Assembly (NCBI RefSeq): GCF_003958645.1
Contig: NZ_RXLO01000004.1
Span: 248,001-312,000 of the forward strand
Source: Chitinophaga rhizosphaerae
Lineage (GTDB): Bacteria; Bacteroidota; Bacteroidia; Chitinophagales; Chitinophagaceae
Direction: 5' to 3'
Length of the DNA stretch: 64,000 nt
The first letter of the stretch is position 1; the number at the start of each line of letters is the position of its first letter. A program made the translations under genes and the position numbers. A model generated the notes under the pieces. The model was not told the DNA's origin and did no database searches. It worked only from the letters and a program-made list of their open reading frames with translations. This document shows positions 33,681 through 41,571 of this stretch, in pieces.

Positions 33681-35816
33681 ATGAGAAATATGCATAAGTC
33701 CATTCCGGCATGGACAGCCGGCCTGTGCATCATGGCCGCTTTGCCAACTTTCGCCCAGGAGAAAAAAACCTTGAGTTTCGACCAGATCTTCACCAAACCC
33801 GTGTCTATCACCGAACCGCTGCCCGGCGTGAGAGGCTGGGCCGATAAGGCGCATTACATCGAAATGCGCAGCGGAAAACAGGTAGCTGTTGACGTGAAAA
33901 CCGGCACCGCAACGCCTTACACACCGCCGCCCGCCACCGGGAGCACCGTGAGCGTGAAGGAAAACGACATCTTCCTCCAGCGGCCGGACGGCAGTGCGCC
34001 CATCCGCCTCACCACCACCGAAGCGGAAGAAAAGAACCCCACCCTTTCGCCCGACGAAAAATACGTGGCCTTCACGCGCAACAACAACCTGTTCGCCATC
34101 GAAATAGCCACACAGAAAGAAATCCAGTACACCACCGACGGGTCAGACGTTATCTACAACGGTTGGGCTTCCTGGGTGTATTATGAAGAAATCCTCGGCC
34201 GCCCGTCGCGCTACCGCGCTTTCTGGTGGAGCCCGGACAGCCGGAAGATCGCATTCATGCGGTTCGACGATTCCCGCGTGCCCGTATTCCCCATCTACAG
34301 CGAAAAAGGCCAGCACGGCTACCTCGAGAACACACGCTATCCCAAAGCCGGCGATCCCAACCCGGAAGTTCGCCTCGCCATCGTTCCCGTAACCGGCGGC
34401 AACATCACCTGGGCCGATTTCAACGAGAAAGACGACCAGTATTTCGGCCAGCCCTTCTGGACGCCCGACGGCAGCGCCCTCTGGGCCCAATGGATGCCCC
34501 GCGAACAGAACCAGCTTTTCCTCTACGCCATCGACTCCCAGACCGGGACCAAGAAAGTGGTGTACCAGGAACAGCAGAAAACCTGGATCGACTGGTTTAC
34601 CGATATTTATTTCCTGTCTAACAGCAAAGGGTTCATCGTGAAAAGCGACCGTTCCGGCTGGGACCATCTTTACCTGCATAACATGGACGGCAGCCTGAAT
34701 AAACAGCTGACATCCGGTAACTGGCGGGTGAAAGACCTGTTGCAGATCAACGAAAAGAAAGGCGCCATTTACTTTACGGCCCGAAAGGAAGCTACTACCC
34801 GGTACGACCTTTACAAAGCCGATTTGAAAGGCGGAGCGCCCCGGCGCCTCACTTTCGGTGAGTTCAGCCACGACGTGAAGCTGGCGCCCGGGGGCGACTG
34901 GTTCGTGACTACCTACAGCAACCTGAACACCCCTCCGCGGATGGCCCTCGTGTCTGACAAGGGCAAGGTAGCCCGCGAACTGGGGAACGCCCGCGGCGCA
35001 ACATACGATAGCTACAAGCTCGCCTCCACCGAGCTGAAAACCTATAAAACCCGTGATGGCCTGGAACTGCCCATTACCATTATCTGGCCCTTCAACATGG
35101 AATCCGGGAAGAAATATCCCGTGCTGATCTCCATTTACGGCGGCCCGGACGCGGGAACGATCTACGATACCTACAGGCCCAATATGCCGGCGCAATGGTT
35201 TGCGCAGGAAGGCCTCATCCAGGTGGTGATCGACAACCGCGCGGCGGGGCACCTCGGCAAAGCGGGCATGAACTACATCCACCGCCAGCTCGGCAAATAC
35301 GAGATCGAAGACTATATGGACGCCGCCCGCTGGCTGGCCTCCCAGCCCGGTGTGGACGCTTCCCGCATGGGCATTACCGGCGGCAGCTTCGGCGGATATA
35401 TGACCTGTATGGCGCTGACCTATGGCGCAGACGTGTTCACCCACGGCATCGCGAATTTCAGCGTAACCGACTGGCATCTGTACGACAGCCACTATACCGA
35501 ACGGTATATGGACCTGCCGAAAGACAATAAAGAAGGCTACAAGATAACTTCCGTAATGACCCATGCCGGGAAGTACAAAGGTTTGCTGCGGGTGGTGCAT
35601 GGTACGATGGACGATAACGTGCATTTGCAGAACTCGGTCCAGCTGGTGGATAAGTTCGAAGATCTCGGGAAGCATTTCGAATTTATGGTGTATCCTGGCG
35701 AACGTCATGGCTGGGGCGGACCGAAAGCGATGCATTCCCGCAACGAAAACTACCGTTTCTATTACCAAAACCTGCTGCAAAAGCCGCTGCCCGATTTTTT
35801 CAAGGGCAAGAATTGA
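33681..35816 (+). CDS. Dipeptidyl peptidase IV-type S9 family serine peptidase
   Basis: The 711-aa secreted enzyme has a signal peptide (AWTAGLCIMAALPTFA-Q). An N-terminal beta-propeller DPP4 domain (about 90-450) includes WASWVYYEEILGRPSRYRAFWWSPD, the double-Glu-like motif that binds the substrate amino terminus. The C-terminal prolyl oligopeptidase hydrolase has Ser569 in GGSFGGYM, Asp in GTMDDNVH and His in GERHGWG. It releases N-terminal X-Pro dipeptides, probably in the periplasm, as part of protein/peptide feeding. ATG 33681 gives the best signal peptide. Confidence 0.93.
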   Translation: MRNMHKSIPAWTAGLCIMAALPTFAQEKKTLSFDQIFTKPVSITEPLPGVRGWADKAHYIEMRSGKQVAVDVKTGTATPYTPPPATGSTVSVKENDIFLQRPDGSAPIRLTTTEAEEKNPTLSPDEKYVAFTRNNNLFAIEIATQKEIQYTTDGSDVIYNGWASWVYYEEILGRPSRYRAFWWSPDSRKIAFMRFDDSRVPVFPIYSEKGQHGYLENTRYPKAGDPNPEVRLAIVPVTGGNITWADFNEKDDQYFGQPFWTPDGSALWAQWMPREQNQLFLYAIDSQTGTKKVVYQEQQKTWIDWFTDIYFLSNSKGFIVKSDRSGWDHLYLHNMDGSLNKQLTSGNWRVKDLLQINEKKGAIYFTARKEATTRYDLYKADLKGGAPRRLTFGEFSHDVKLAPGGDWFVTTYSNLNTPPRMALVSDKGKVARELGNARGATYDSYKLASTELKTYKTRDGLELPITIIWPFNMESGKKYPVLISIYGGPDAGTIYDTYRPNMPAQWFAQEGLIQVVIDNRAAGHLGKAGMNYIHRQLGKYEIEDYMDAARWLASQPGVDASRMGITGGSFGGYMTCMALTYGADVFTHGIANFSVTDWHLYDSHYTERYMDLPKDNKEGYKITSVMTHAGKYKGLLRVVHGTMDDNVHLQNSVQLVDKFEDLGKHFEFMVYPGERHGWGGPKAMHSRNENYRFYYQNLLQKPLPDFFKGKN

Positions 35817-35838
35817 TGCGCGGGCGATAAACGCACGA

Positions 35839-35873
35839 AAAAGGGCCGTCTCGTTTACCGGGACGGCCCTTTT
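35839..35873 (+). terminator. Rho-independent terminator of the S9 peptidase gene
   Basis: A 15-bp stem AAAAGGGCCGTCTCG/CGGGACGGCCCTTTT (one wobble) with a 5-nt loop is followed by ACTTTAT. Confidence 0.8.
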
Positions 35874-35980
35874 ACTTTATATGCCGTAAACGGGGAAAAC
35901 ATAGTTGTTTGTCCGTTAGCGAATGTTCAAGATGAAAAATGGAAATAGGAAGAAAGGAATGGGTGCGTTGAGGTAGGGGC

Positions 35981-36044
35981 AAAAAAACAGGGCTGCAAGA
36001 ATACAGCCCCGAAAAATTTTAACCATATCTTTATTGAAAAACCT
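35981..36044 (-). ncRNA. LytTR-box small RNA family, copy D
   Basis: This is the most divergent intact copy. The leader reads GGTTTTTCAATAAAGATATGGT, two bases longer than the others, with the ATG at 36024-36026, then TAAAATTTTTCG. The hairpin GGGCTGTA-TTCT-TGCAGCCC (35990-36009) precedes a T-rich tail. Compared with copy C, the fifth stem pair has changed on both sides (G-C to T-A) while the TTCT loop is kept, which supports a real RNA hairpin. It lies in the gap between the S9 peptidase and csaA. Confidence 0.6.
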
Positions 36045-36048
36045 GTTA

Positions 36049-36118
36049 CAAATTTCCATAATTTAGAAACAACTCCAATCTGCAAACTAGCGAACGCTAT
36101 ATTTTTTCCGGTAAACGT
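36049..36118 (-). promoter_or_regulatory. LytTR-like boxes and -7 element of copy D
   Basis: Minus strand: box 1 CGTTTAC (36111-36117), box 2 CGTTCGC (36090-36096), spacing 21 bp, then GAAATTTG (36049-36056, 7/8 to TAnnTTTG) 41 bp from box 2. No -33 TTTG. Confidence 0.55.
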
Positions 36119-36260
36119 ATAGAAAATCCCCCTGAACGATGAGAGCAGTGAGCGAAAAACCGCCTGCAAAGGGACGGCGCCGTATACTATGAGCATACCA
36201 ATCAGTGATTATTAATATATGATGTTATAACGGCGAATTAGGCGGGAATGGCGCGTGGGG

Positions 36261-36325
36261 AAAAGAAAAAAGGCGGTAAGAATACCGCCCTTGTAATAAT
36301 TTTAACCATATCCTATGAAAAACCT
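36261..36325 (-). ncRNA. LytTR-box small RNA family, copy B
   Basis: The transcript would start near 36325 and read GGTTTTTCATAGGATATGGT (ATG at 36307-36309), then TAAAATTATTACAAG. It ends at the hairpin GGCGGTA-TTCT-TACCGCC (36272-36289) with TTTTTTCTTTT. The reading frame from the ATG (MVKIITRAV...) has no stop before the terminator. It lies 217 bp from copy D in the same gap and the same orientation. Confidence 0.68.
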
Positions 36326-36329
36326 AAGT

Positions 36330-36398
36330 CAAAGATAAGGCGGTTCTTTACCATCGCAAGTTCATTTCCGTGAACGCATGGTTTTTGTTCGTGAAGCG
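36330..36398 (-). promoter_or_regulatory. LytTR-like boxes and promoter of copy B
   Basis: Minus strand: box 1 GCTTCAC (36391-36397), box 2 CGTTCAC (36370-36376), spacing 21 bp, then TATCTTTG (36330-36337), a full -7 match. This copy also has a TTG about 19 bp upstream of the -7 element. Confidence 0.62.
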
Positions 36399-36456
36399 CG
36401 AAAAACCGTCTTTTTCTTATCATATTATTAATTTTATCATATTAACAATATTGTTA

Positions 36457-36795
36457 CTATGCAATCCTGTGGCCATTCTTGACAGGGCGGTCTGGCTGCA
36501 GCAGTACAATTTCCTTCTCATCGCCCACAACGCCCAGCACGAGGCATTCCGAGAAGAAATTGGCGATCTGTTTTACGGGGAAATTTACGACGGCTACCAC
36601 CTGTTTCCCGACAAGTTCATCTGGCTGGTAGAGGACGGTAATTTGAGCGGAGGATTTGCGGACCCCGATTGCAGGGCCAAAGTCGACTTCGAGCTGGTAA
36701 GCGGGATTACGCGCTTTCTCGAAAACTTTTGCGGAGAGGACGGTGCCCACGTGTATATGCACCTTTTCGAAATCATTCCAGGTGATGGTTTCCAT
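36457..36795 (-). CDS. csaA: tRNA-binding protein CsaA
   Basis: The 112-aa protein is a stand-alone Trbp111/EMAP-II-like OB-fold domain: ITWNDFEKVHIHVGTVLSA, YQLEVDFGPAIGVRKSSAQI, GKQVVAVVNFP, and ECLVLGVVGDEKEIVLLQPD. It binds tRNA elbows as a dimer, and CsaA was also described as a secretion-related chaperone in Bacillus. It is cytoplasmic and monocistronic, flanked on both sides by LytTR-box RNA copies (B downstream, C upstream). Confidence 0.9.
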   Translation of the reverse strand: METITWNDFEKVHIHVGTVLSAKVFEKARNPAYQLEVDFGPAIGVRKSSAQITVLYQPDELVGKQVVAVVNFPVKQIANFFSECLVLGVVGDEKEIVLLQPDRPVKNGHRIA

Positions 36796-36861
36796 GATTT
36801 GAAATTTGAAGAATGGGTTGAATGACTAAAAAAGGGAAGTTAACGGCTTTGGGGCGGAATC

Positions 36862-36923
36862 AAAAAAAATTGGGCGGTAAGAATACCGCCCACAATATTT
36901 TTAACCATATCCTATGAAAAACC
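36862..36923 (-). ncRNA. LytTR-box small RNA family, copy C
   Basis: The predicted transcript starts near 36923 and reads TTGGTTTTTCATAGGATATG (ATG at 36906-36908), then GTTAAAAATATTGTG. The hairpin GGGCGGTA-TTCT-TACCGCCC (36872-36891) is followed by AATTTTTTTTG. The frame from the ATG (MVKNIVGGIL...) has no stop before the terminator. It lies between csaA and the aldo/keto reductase gene, all three on the minus strand. Confidence 0.68.
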
Positions 36924-36927
36924 AATA

Positions 36928-36996
36928 CAAATATACTGGAGTCCCTCATTGCAGGATATGGCATTTCGTAAACGCAAGATTTTGCCTCGTGAACGT
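36928..36996 (-). promoter_or_regulatory. LytTR-like boxes and -7 element of copy C
   Basis: Minus strand: box 1 CGTTCAC (36989-36995), box 2 CGTTTAC (36968-36974), spacing 21 bp, then TATATTTG (36928-36935), a full -7 match 40 bp from box 2. These are the best-preserved boxes, close to the published LytTR consensus [TA][AC][CA]GTTN[AG][TG]. Confidence 0.65.
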
Positions 36997-37045
36997 ATGG
37001 AAATAATGTCTATTAACATCAATTTAACGCACTCCCGATCACCCA

Positions 37046-38035
37046 TTAATGCCTGATGGCCATCGGGGCATTTTCCATGATGGCGTCGATTTCTTTCATG
37101 ATTTCGGGCGTAAGTTGCTGATATACATCGATTGCCTTGAGGGTTTCGGTCAGTTGCGCCTCTTTCGTGGCTCCCAGGATGGTGCTCGACACGTTCGGGT
37201 TGCGGATCGTCCAGGCCACGGCGAACGTAGCCAGGCTGGTCCCCAGCGCTTTAGCCACCTTTTCCAGCTTCACCACCTTGGCGATGTTCGCCTCCAGCAG
37301 GTTGCGGTTCCGCAGCCATTCGTAGCCCTCCAGGCTGAGCCGGGAGCCCTCGGGCACCCCGTTGTTGTATTTCCCGGTCAGTATCCCTGACGCCAGCGGA
37401 CTAAAAATCGTTGTCCCGAGCCCCACACCGCTGAAAACCGGCAGGTATTCCAGCTCGAGTTTTTCGCGGCGGAACAGGTTGTATTCCGGTTGCTCCACTA
37501 CCGGCGCGATGAGATTGTACTGTCGCGCTATCATGTGCGCTTCCATGATCTCGGCGGCTGTCCACTCCGACGTGCCCCAATAGAGGATTTTCCCCTGCTG
37601 GATGAGGTTGGTCATCGTCCACACCACTTCCTCGATGGGCACGTTCCGGTCTGGCCGGTGGCAGTAATACAGATCGAGGTAATCGAGCTGCATGCGCTGC
37701 AGGGCTTCGTGGCAGGCTTCCATGAGGTGCTTGCGGCTCAGGCCGGTCTGGTTGGGCTTGTTATTGGCCCCGCGCCAGCCGAAAAACGCCTTGCTCGACA
37801 CGATGATCGACGTCCGGTCCCAGTTCTTGTTCTTTAATACACGGCCCATCATTTTTTCGGATTCGCCGAGCGCGTACACTTCCGCGTTGTCGAAGAAGTT
37901 GATGCCGTTATCATACGCCAGCCCCATAAGGCGGTCGCCGGCGGAATCATCTACCTGGCCATGGAAGGTAACCCAGCTGCCGAAAGACAGTGCGCTGATC
38001 TGGAGGCCGGATTTGCCTAGTCTTCTGTATTCCAT
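37046..38035 (-). CDS. Aldo/keto reductase, potassium-channel beta-subunit type
   Basis: The 329-aa NADPH-dependent TIM-barrel enzyme is of the AKR6/YghZ-like group. It has the catalytic tetrad Asp/Tyr (NFFDNAEVYALGESE), Lys (IIVSSKAFF) and His (LYYCHRPD), and the cofactor-binding GLGTTIFSPLASGILTGKY segment. Such enzymes reduce methylglyoxal and other aldehydes, but the substrate is not defined here. It is a single gene preceded by an AT-rich gap. Confidence 0.93.
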   Translation of the reverse strand: MEYRRLGKSGLQISALSFGSWVTFHGQVDDSAGDRLMGLAYDNGINFFDNAEVYALGESEKMMGRVLKNKNWDRTSIIVSSKAFFGWRGANNKPNQTGLSRKHLMEACHEALQRMQLDYLDLYYCHRPDRNVPIEEVVWTMTNLIQQGKILYWGTSEWTAAEIMEAHMIARQYNLIAPVVEQPEYNLFRREKLELEYLPVFSGVGLGTTIFSPLASGILTGKYNNGVPEGSRLSLEGYEWLRNRNLLEANIAKVVKLEKVAKALGTSLATFAVAWTIRNPNVSSTILGATKEAQLTETLKAIDVYQQLTPEIMKEIDAIMENAPMAIRH

Positions 38036-38180
38036 ATTGAAAGATTTTAACGGTTTTTCTTGAGGGGGTTAAAATAATACTTTGGCATGGTTGTTGGATC
38101 AATTGGCGCAGGAAATTTTAGGTTAAAAATAGCGTTTGATCTTTCCAGATCGCACACAAACAAACAATTAGGTTAAAGCA

Positions 38181-38214
38181 AAAGAACCCGGTCGCCTGAC
38201 CGGGTTCTTTTGTT
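38181..38214 (-). terminator. Terminator of the coaX-OM protein-lptC operon
   Basis: A perfect 13-bp stem AAAGAACCCGGTC/GACCGGGTTCTTT (38181-38193/38198-38210) with loop AGGC on the minus strand, followed by TGCTTT. Confidence 0.8.
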
Positions 38215-38236
38215 AGGGTATCTTTCAAAACTTCGT

Positions 38237-38791
38237 TTATTCGAGGATGAAGGAGCTGTCTTGCGGAACGAACGTCCCGTTTGCCTTCATAAACTCCGTC
38301 CGCGACAGGTCTTGCGTAGCACGGATGCCGCTCGCATAGATCGTATCGGTGATGGTGGAGATGCGGCAGAACCGGTCTGTCATGAACATCGCCGTTTTGG
38401 AATCGAAGCGGAGATCCTTGCAATCGAGCCGCTGTGCGGTGGTGAGACTGATGAACACGACGGAATCGCGGAGATAGATGTCGTTCGTTCCTTCGTCCAG
38501 CCGTCCGAAATTAGCCGTCAGGATGCTTTCCTTCCTTCCCACGCTATCGTAGAATATTACCTGCAACCCTTTCGGGAAATCGGTGTGAGGCGGGTGTGTC
38601 ACGTAGCGTTCCATGTATTTGCTGGTGAGCACGCCTTTTACGGTGGCCGACTGGCTGAGAATGGTTTCTACGTCGAACGCCTGCTCTACGCCGAGTTTCT
38701 TGGTATCGAAGGCGGCTACGGCGTTCATATCGTTTTCACAGCCGCTGAAGGCGATGATCGCGAGGGTTCCGTATGCGAGTAAGCGTTTCAA
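38237..38791 (-). CDS. lptC: LPS export ABC transporter periplasmic protein LptC
   Basis: The 184-aa lipoprotein precursor has a lipobox ending in FSGC (residue 18). The LptC/OstA-like beta-jellyroll repeats are visible: GLQVIFYDSVGRKESILTANFGRLDE, DIYLRDSVVFIS, CKDLRFDSKTAMFMTDRFCRIST. LptC connects LptBFG to LptA and passes LPS across the periplasm. In Bacteroidetes it is often a lipoprotein encoded after coaX and a FadL-like barrel gene, as here (4-bp gap). Confidence 0.87.
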   Translation of the reverse strand: MKRLLAYGTLAIIAFSGCENDMNAVAAFDTKKLGVEQAFDVETILSQSATVKGVLTSKYMERYVTHPPHTDFPKGLQVIFYDSVGRKESILTANFGRLDEGTNDIYLRDSVVFISLTTAQRLDCKDLRFDSKTAMFMTDRFCRISTITDTIYASGIRATQDLSRTEFMKANGTFVPQDSSFILE

Positions 38792-38795
38792 GCGG

Positions 38796-40106
38796 TTAGT
38801 CGTATTTGGCTTTGAGGAACCAGCGGTCGCTGAGGGTAAAGCCGATGGTCAGGCGATAAAACGTTTCGCGGAGCTGGTCCACGTTTCCGCGGGAGCCCAC
38901 TTCGAAAGCGGCGTTGATCATCGTGAACTGGTTCATGGCGGGCATGATCCTCCTGACCGGGAAACCTGCGCCAATGGAGAACCCGAGGGTGTTCATGTCC
39001 ATCCCTGCCAGTTTCACGTTGTCTTTACCGAAGTATCCGCCGAGGCGATACGTTACTTTGTTCCAGTATCCGGAGAAAGATTGTGCATTGGGGACGAATT
39101 GGCCGCCGAAGGCCATGCGCCAGCTGTCTTGCGTGGAATCTATCGCGCCGTAGTTCCTGAAATTGCTCCATTTGGAAGTCGTGTAATCGATGCCGAAGGA
39201 GAATTTATCGGTTTTGGACAGCATGATGCCGCCGCCGATGGACTGGGGATAGATGATATCGCCACGGTCGCCGCTGGTGTATTTCACGGTATCGCGGGTA
39301 TCGTATTCCTGGGAAGACGCGTCGTACAGGAGGGTTTCCTGGAGGCGTTCGCGTTTGGCGGAAAGTTTCTGTTCGAGGTTGCCGCTGACGCCGAGCTGGA
39401 GGTTCAGGTCTTTCCCGAGCTTGATGCTTTGCTGGAGGCCCAGGGTGTAGAAGAAGGAACCGTAGCTCGTGCGCTTCATGTCCCTTGACGGTACGATGGC
39501 GCTTTGCGGGTCGTCCACGTTAGAGGGGAAGAGGACTTTGGTGCTGTTGGTAACGTTTCCGAAGATGTACCCTACGTTCACACCAACGCTGAATCCGCCG
39601 AAACCGATACCGGAGCCTACATAGGCCTGGTAAATGCCGCCGCTGCCTTCGAACTGGTTAACGGAAGCTACTTTCAGGGTGTCGAAGAAAATTCTGTCTT
39701 CCGGAACGCCGATGTTGTAGGAAACTTTGGTAAGCGGGCGGATCCCGAGGTTGAGGCCCCATTTCGGGCCGAGCGGCATGCCCAGCTGGAGGTAGCTCAA
39801 TGTTCCATACCCGGCGCTGGACGCCGCGTCTCTCGAAGTGAGCCGGCGGGCGCCGCCGTGAACGCCCACGTCGAACGTTACAAGCTGCAGGCGGGAGTAA
39901 CTGGCGGGATTGACGAAGTTGATGGACTGGGCATCGCCATATGCCTGTGCCACGCCTCCCATGCCGAGGTTGACTGCGTTCTCGGAACGCGAAATCTCGC
40001 CAAGGCCGAATCGGGAGTACGGTGAATTATCCTGGGCGTCAGCATTTTTTGCCGATAGCACTGCTACGCCTAACAGGCAAAAGAAGCTAGCTTTTGTCCA
40101 ATACAT
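38796..40106 (-). CDS. FadL-like outer-membrane beta-barrel protein
   Basis: The 436-aa precursor has a signal peptide (FFCLLGVAVLSAKNADA-Q). The mature start DNSPYSRFGLGEISRSENAVNLGMGGVAQAYGD...NPASYSRL is typical of a Bacteroidetes relative of FadL/PorV-type transport barrels. A series of amphipathic strands follows. It overlaps the end of coaX by 20 nt and is 4 bp from lptC, so it belongs to that operon. A role in lipid or envelope transport is inferred from context. Confidence 0.78.
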   Translation of the reverse strand: MYWTKASFFCLLGVAVLSAKNADAQDNSPYSRFGLGEISRSENAVNLGMGGVAQAYGDAQSINFVNPASYSRLQLVTFDVGVHGGARRLTSRDAASSAGYGTLSYLQLGMPLGPKWGLNLGIRPLTKVSYNIGVPEDRIFFDTLKVASVNQFEGSGGIYQAYVGSGIGFGGFSVGVNVGYIFGNVTNSTKVLFPSNVDDPQSAIVPSRDMKRTSYGSFFYTLGLQQSIKLGKDLNLQLGVSGNLEQKLSAKRERLQETLLYDASSQEYDTRDTVKYTSGDRGDIIYPQSIGGGIMLSKTDKFSFGIDYTTSKWSNFRNYGAIDSTQDSWRMAFGGQFVPNAQSFSGYWNKVTYRLGGYFGKDNVKLAGMDMNTLGFSIGAGFPVRRIMPAMNQFTMINAAFEVGSRGNVDQLRETFYRLTIGFTLSDRWFLKAKYD

Positions 40107-40830
40107 TGAGTTCAGCGATTGATTTTAAACCTTTATACATTAAATACGGGCTTGCAAATATCTTATTTTTAAGGCGGGAAGCAAAAAATTCCAAATTCCC
40201 CCCTGTTAAAAGCGCGTTAAAGTTCCCGTACCTGGCGGCATACCGCGAAATCATACCGTCTACCTCCGCCAGCGCGCCTTCCAGCACGCCGCTGAGGATA
40301 CTTTGACGGGTATTATATCCAATAAAACTATAATGCGCTTCGGCGGGAACGAGCGGCAATTTATCCGTAAAAGCGTGGAGGGCGCGGAACCGCATGTCGA
40401 TCCCCGGGCTGATGCCTCCCCCCAGAAATTCGCCCCGTTTGTTGATGAAATTGTAAGTGATGGCCGAACCGGTACCGATCACGAGGGTATGCTGGCCGGG
40501 AAACATTTCCCAGGCCCCTGCGGCCAGCGCGATCCGGTCTACGCCCAGGGTTTCGGGCTTTTCGTACACGATCTGCACAGGCATCGGCGTATCGTATCGC
40601 AGGCGGATGAAGCGGGTTTCGCCCTGCAGCAGCGTTTCCAGCGCCGCCGGATGTTCTATCACCGACGACAGCACCGCCGCGCGGGGGCGCCGCTCTTTCA
40701 GCAGTTTTTCCACTTCCGGCAACAATGTTTCTTCGCTGAAAAACCGCTCTTCCTGCAGTTCTCCGCCTTGCATAATGCCACACTTCAACCGGGTATTGCC
40801 CAGGTCGAAACAAAAAATCGGGCCGATCAT
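40087..40830 (-). CDS. coaX: Type III pantothenate kinase
   Basis: CoaX makes 4'-phosphopantothenate, the first step of coenzyme A synthesis. The 247-aa protein has the ASKHA phosphate-1 motif FDLGNTRLKCG (8-18), the pantothenate-binding GVDRIALAAGAW, the phosphate-2-like VIGTGSAITYNF (usually DAGTA-x-T-x-D) and GGGISPGIDMR. The Asp of the phosphate-2 motif is replaced by Gly. It is the middle gene of an operon with a LON-domain gene 9 bp upstream. Confidence 0.9.
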   Translation of the reverse strand: MIGPIFCFDLGNTRLKCGIMQGGELQEERFFSEETLLPEVEKLLKERRPRAAVLSSVIEHPAALETLLQGETRFIRLRYDTPMPVQIVYEKPETLGVDRIALAAGAWEMFPGQHTLVIGTGSAITYNFINKRGEFLGGGISPGIDMRFRALHAFTDKLPLVPAEAHYSFIGYNTRQSILSGVLEGALAEVDGMISRYAARYGNFNALLTGGNLEFFASRLKNKIFASPYLMYKGLKSIAELNVLDKS

Positions 40831-40839
40831 GGCGCCAAG

Positions 40840-41475
40840 TTAAAAATTATCTACGGATAAATCCCGGAAGTGACCGTTCAGTTTCACCCGGTCTTTGAGC
40901 CGCTCCATCTCCATCATGAGGGGAATAACCTTGTTGAGATGGCGTTTGAGGTACTCCAGGCGCTGCATTTCCTGGAAAAGGTGCAGCATTTCGTATTCTT
41001 CTTCCAACGAAAGCCCGGCATGGTGTGCGATGTCGTATGCCCGCAACCGGTGGTCTTCTACCGGGAACTGCTTGGAGACCTGCAGGATATGGTGCAGCTC
41101 GCGCACCGCCGCCAGCACCTGTTCGCGGAGCGTATCGCTCGTTCGGTCGTGATTGTCCGGGTAATTGACGATGGCGCCGGCATACAGTTTTTCGGGTACT
41201 TCGCGGATGATCTCGAGGATGCGGAACACTTTGATACCGCGGGTCCGCACGTCCATCTCTCCATTGTCGTACGTTTTTTCCACCCGCGCAATTTCCACGA
41301 GGGTACCGTATTCGTTCACTTTCTGGTCGATCACGGCGGGGATGCCGAAGGGTTTTCCTTCGCGGAAGCATTCTTCCGCCAGCTGTTTGTACCGCGGTTC
41401 AAAAACATGCAGGTTGAGCATTTCGCCGGGATAAACGACGATGCCGAGGGGAAATATGGGTATGAAGTTCGTCAT
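40840..41475 (-). CDS. LON peptidase substrate-binding domain protein
   Basis: The 211-aa protein consists of the LON N-terminal (PUA-like) domain alone: IPIFPLGIVVYPGEMLNLHVFEPRYKQL at the start, VEIARVEKTYDNGEMDVRTRGIKVFRI in the middle, then a helical part. No AAA+ or protease domain follows. Such proteins are common and of uncertain function. First gene of the coaX-lptC operon. Confidence 0.9.
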   Translation of the reverse strand: MTNFIPIFPLGIVVYPGEMLNLHVFEPRYKQLAEECFREGKPFGIPAVIDQKVNEYGTLVEIARVEKTYDNGEMDVRTRGIKVFRILEIIREVPEKLYAGAIVNYPDNHDRTSDTLREQVLAAVRELHHILQVSKQFPVEDHRLRAYDIAHHAGLSLEEEYEMLHLFQEMQRLEYLKRHLNKVIPLMMEMERLKDRVKLNGHFRDLSVDNF

Positions 41476-41535
41476 GTTCGGGCGTAGGTTCTTCGTTGTT
41501 TTAAGTTACGAATTTTGAGCGAAAAATAATGGCGG

Positions 41536-41567
41536 TTTGGCTTCGCGAAAAATCCTCGATACATTTG
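41536..41567 (+). promoter_or_regulatory. Consensus promoter of meaB, probably leaderless
   Basis: TTTG (41536-41539), a 20-bp spacer and TACATTTG (41560-41567) match the consensus fully. The -7 element ends 4 nt before the ATG at 41572, so transcription should begin at or next to the start codon. Confidence 0.6.
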
Positions 41568-41571
41568 TTGC

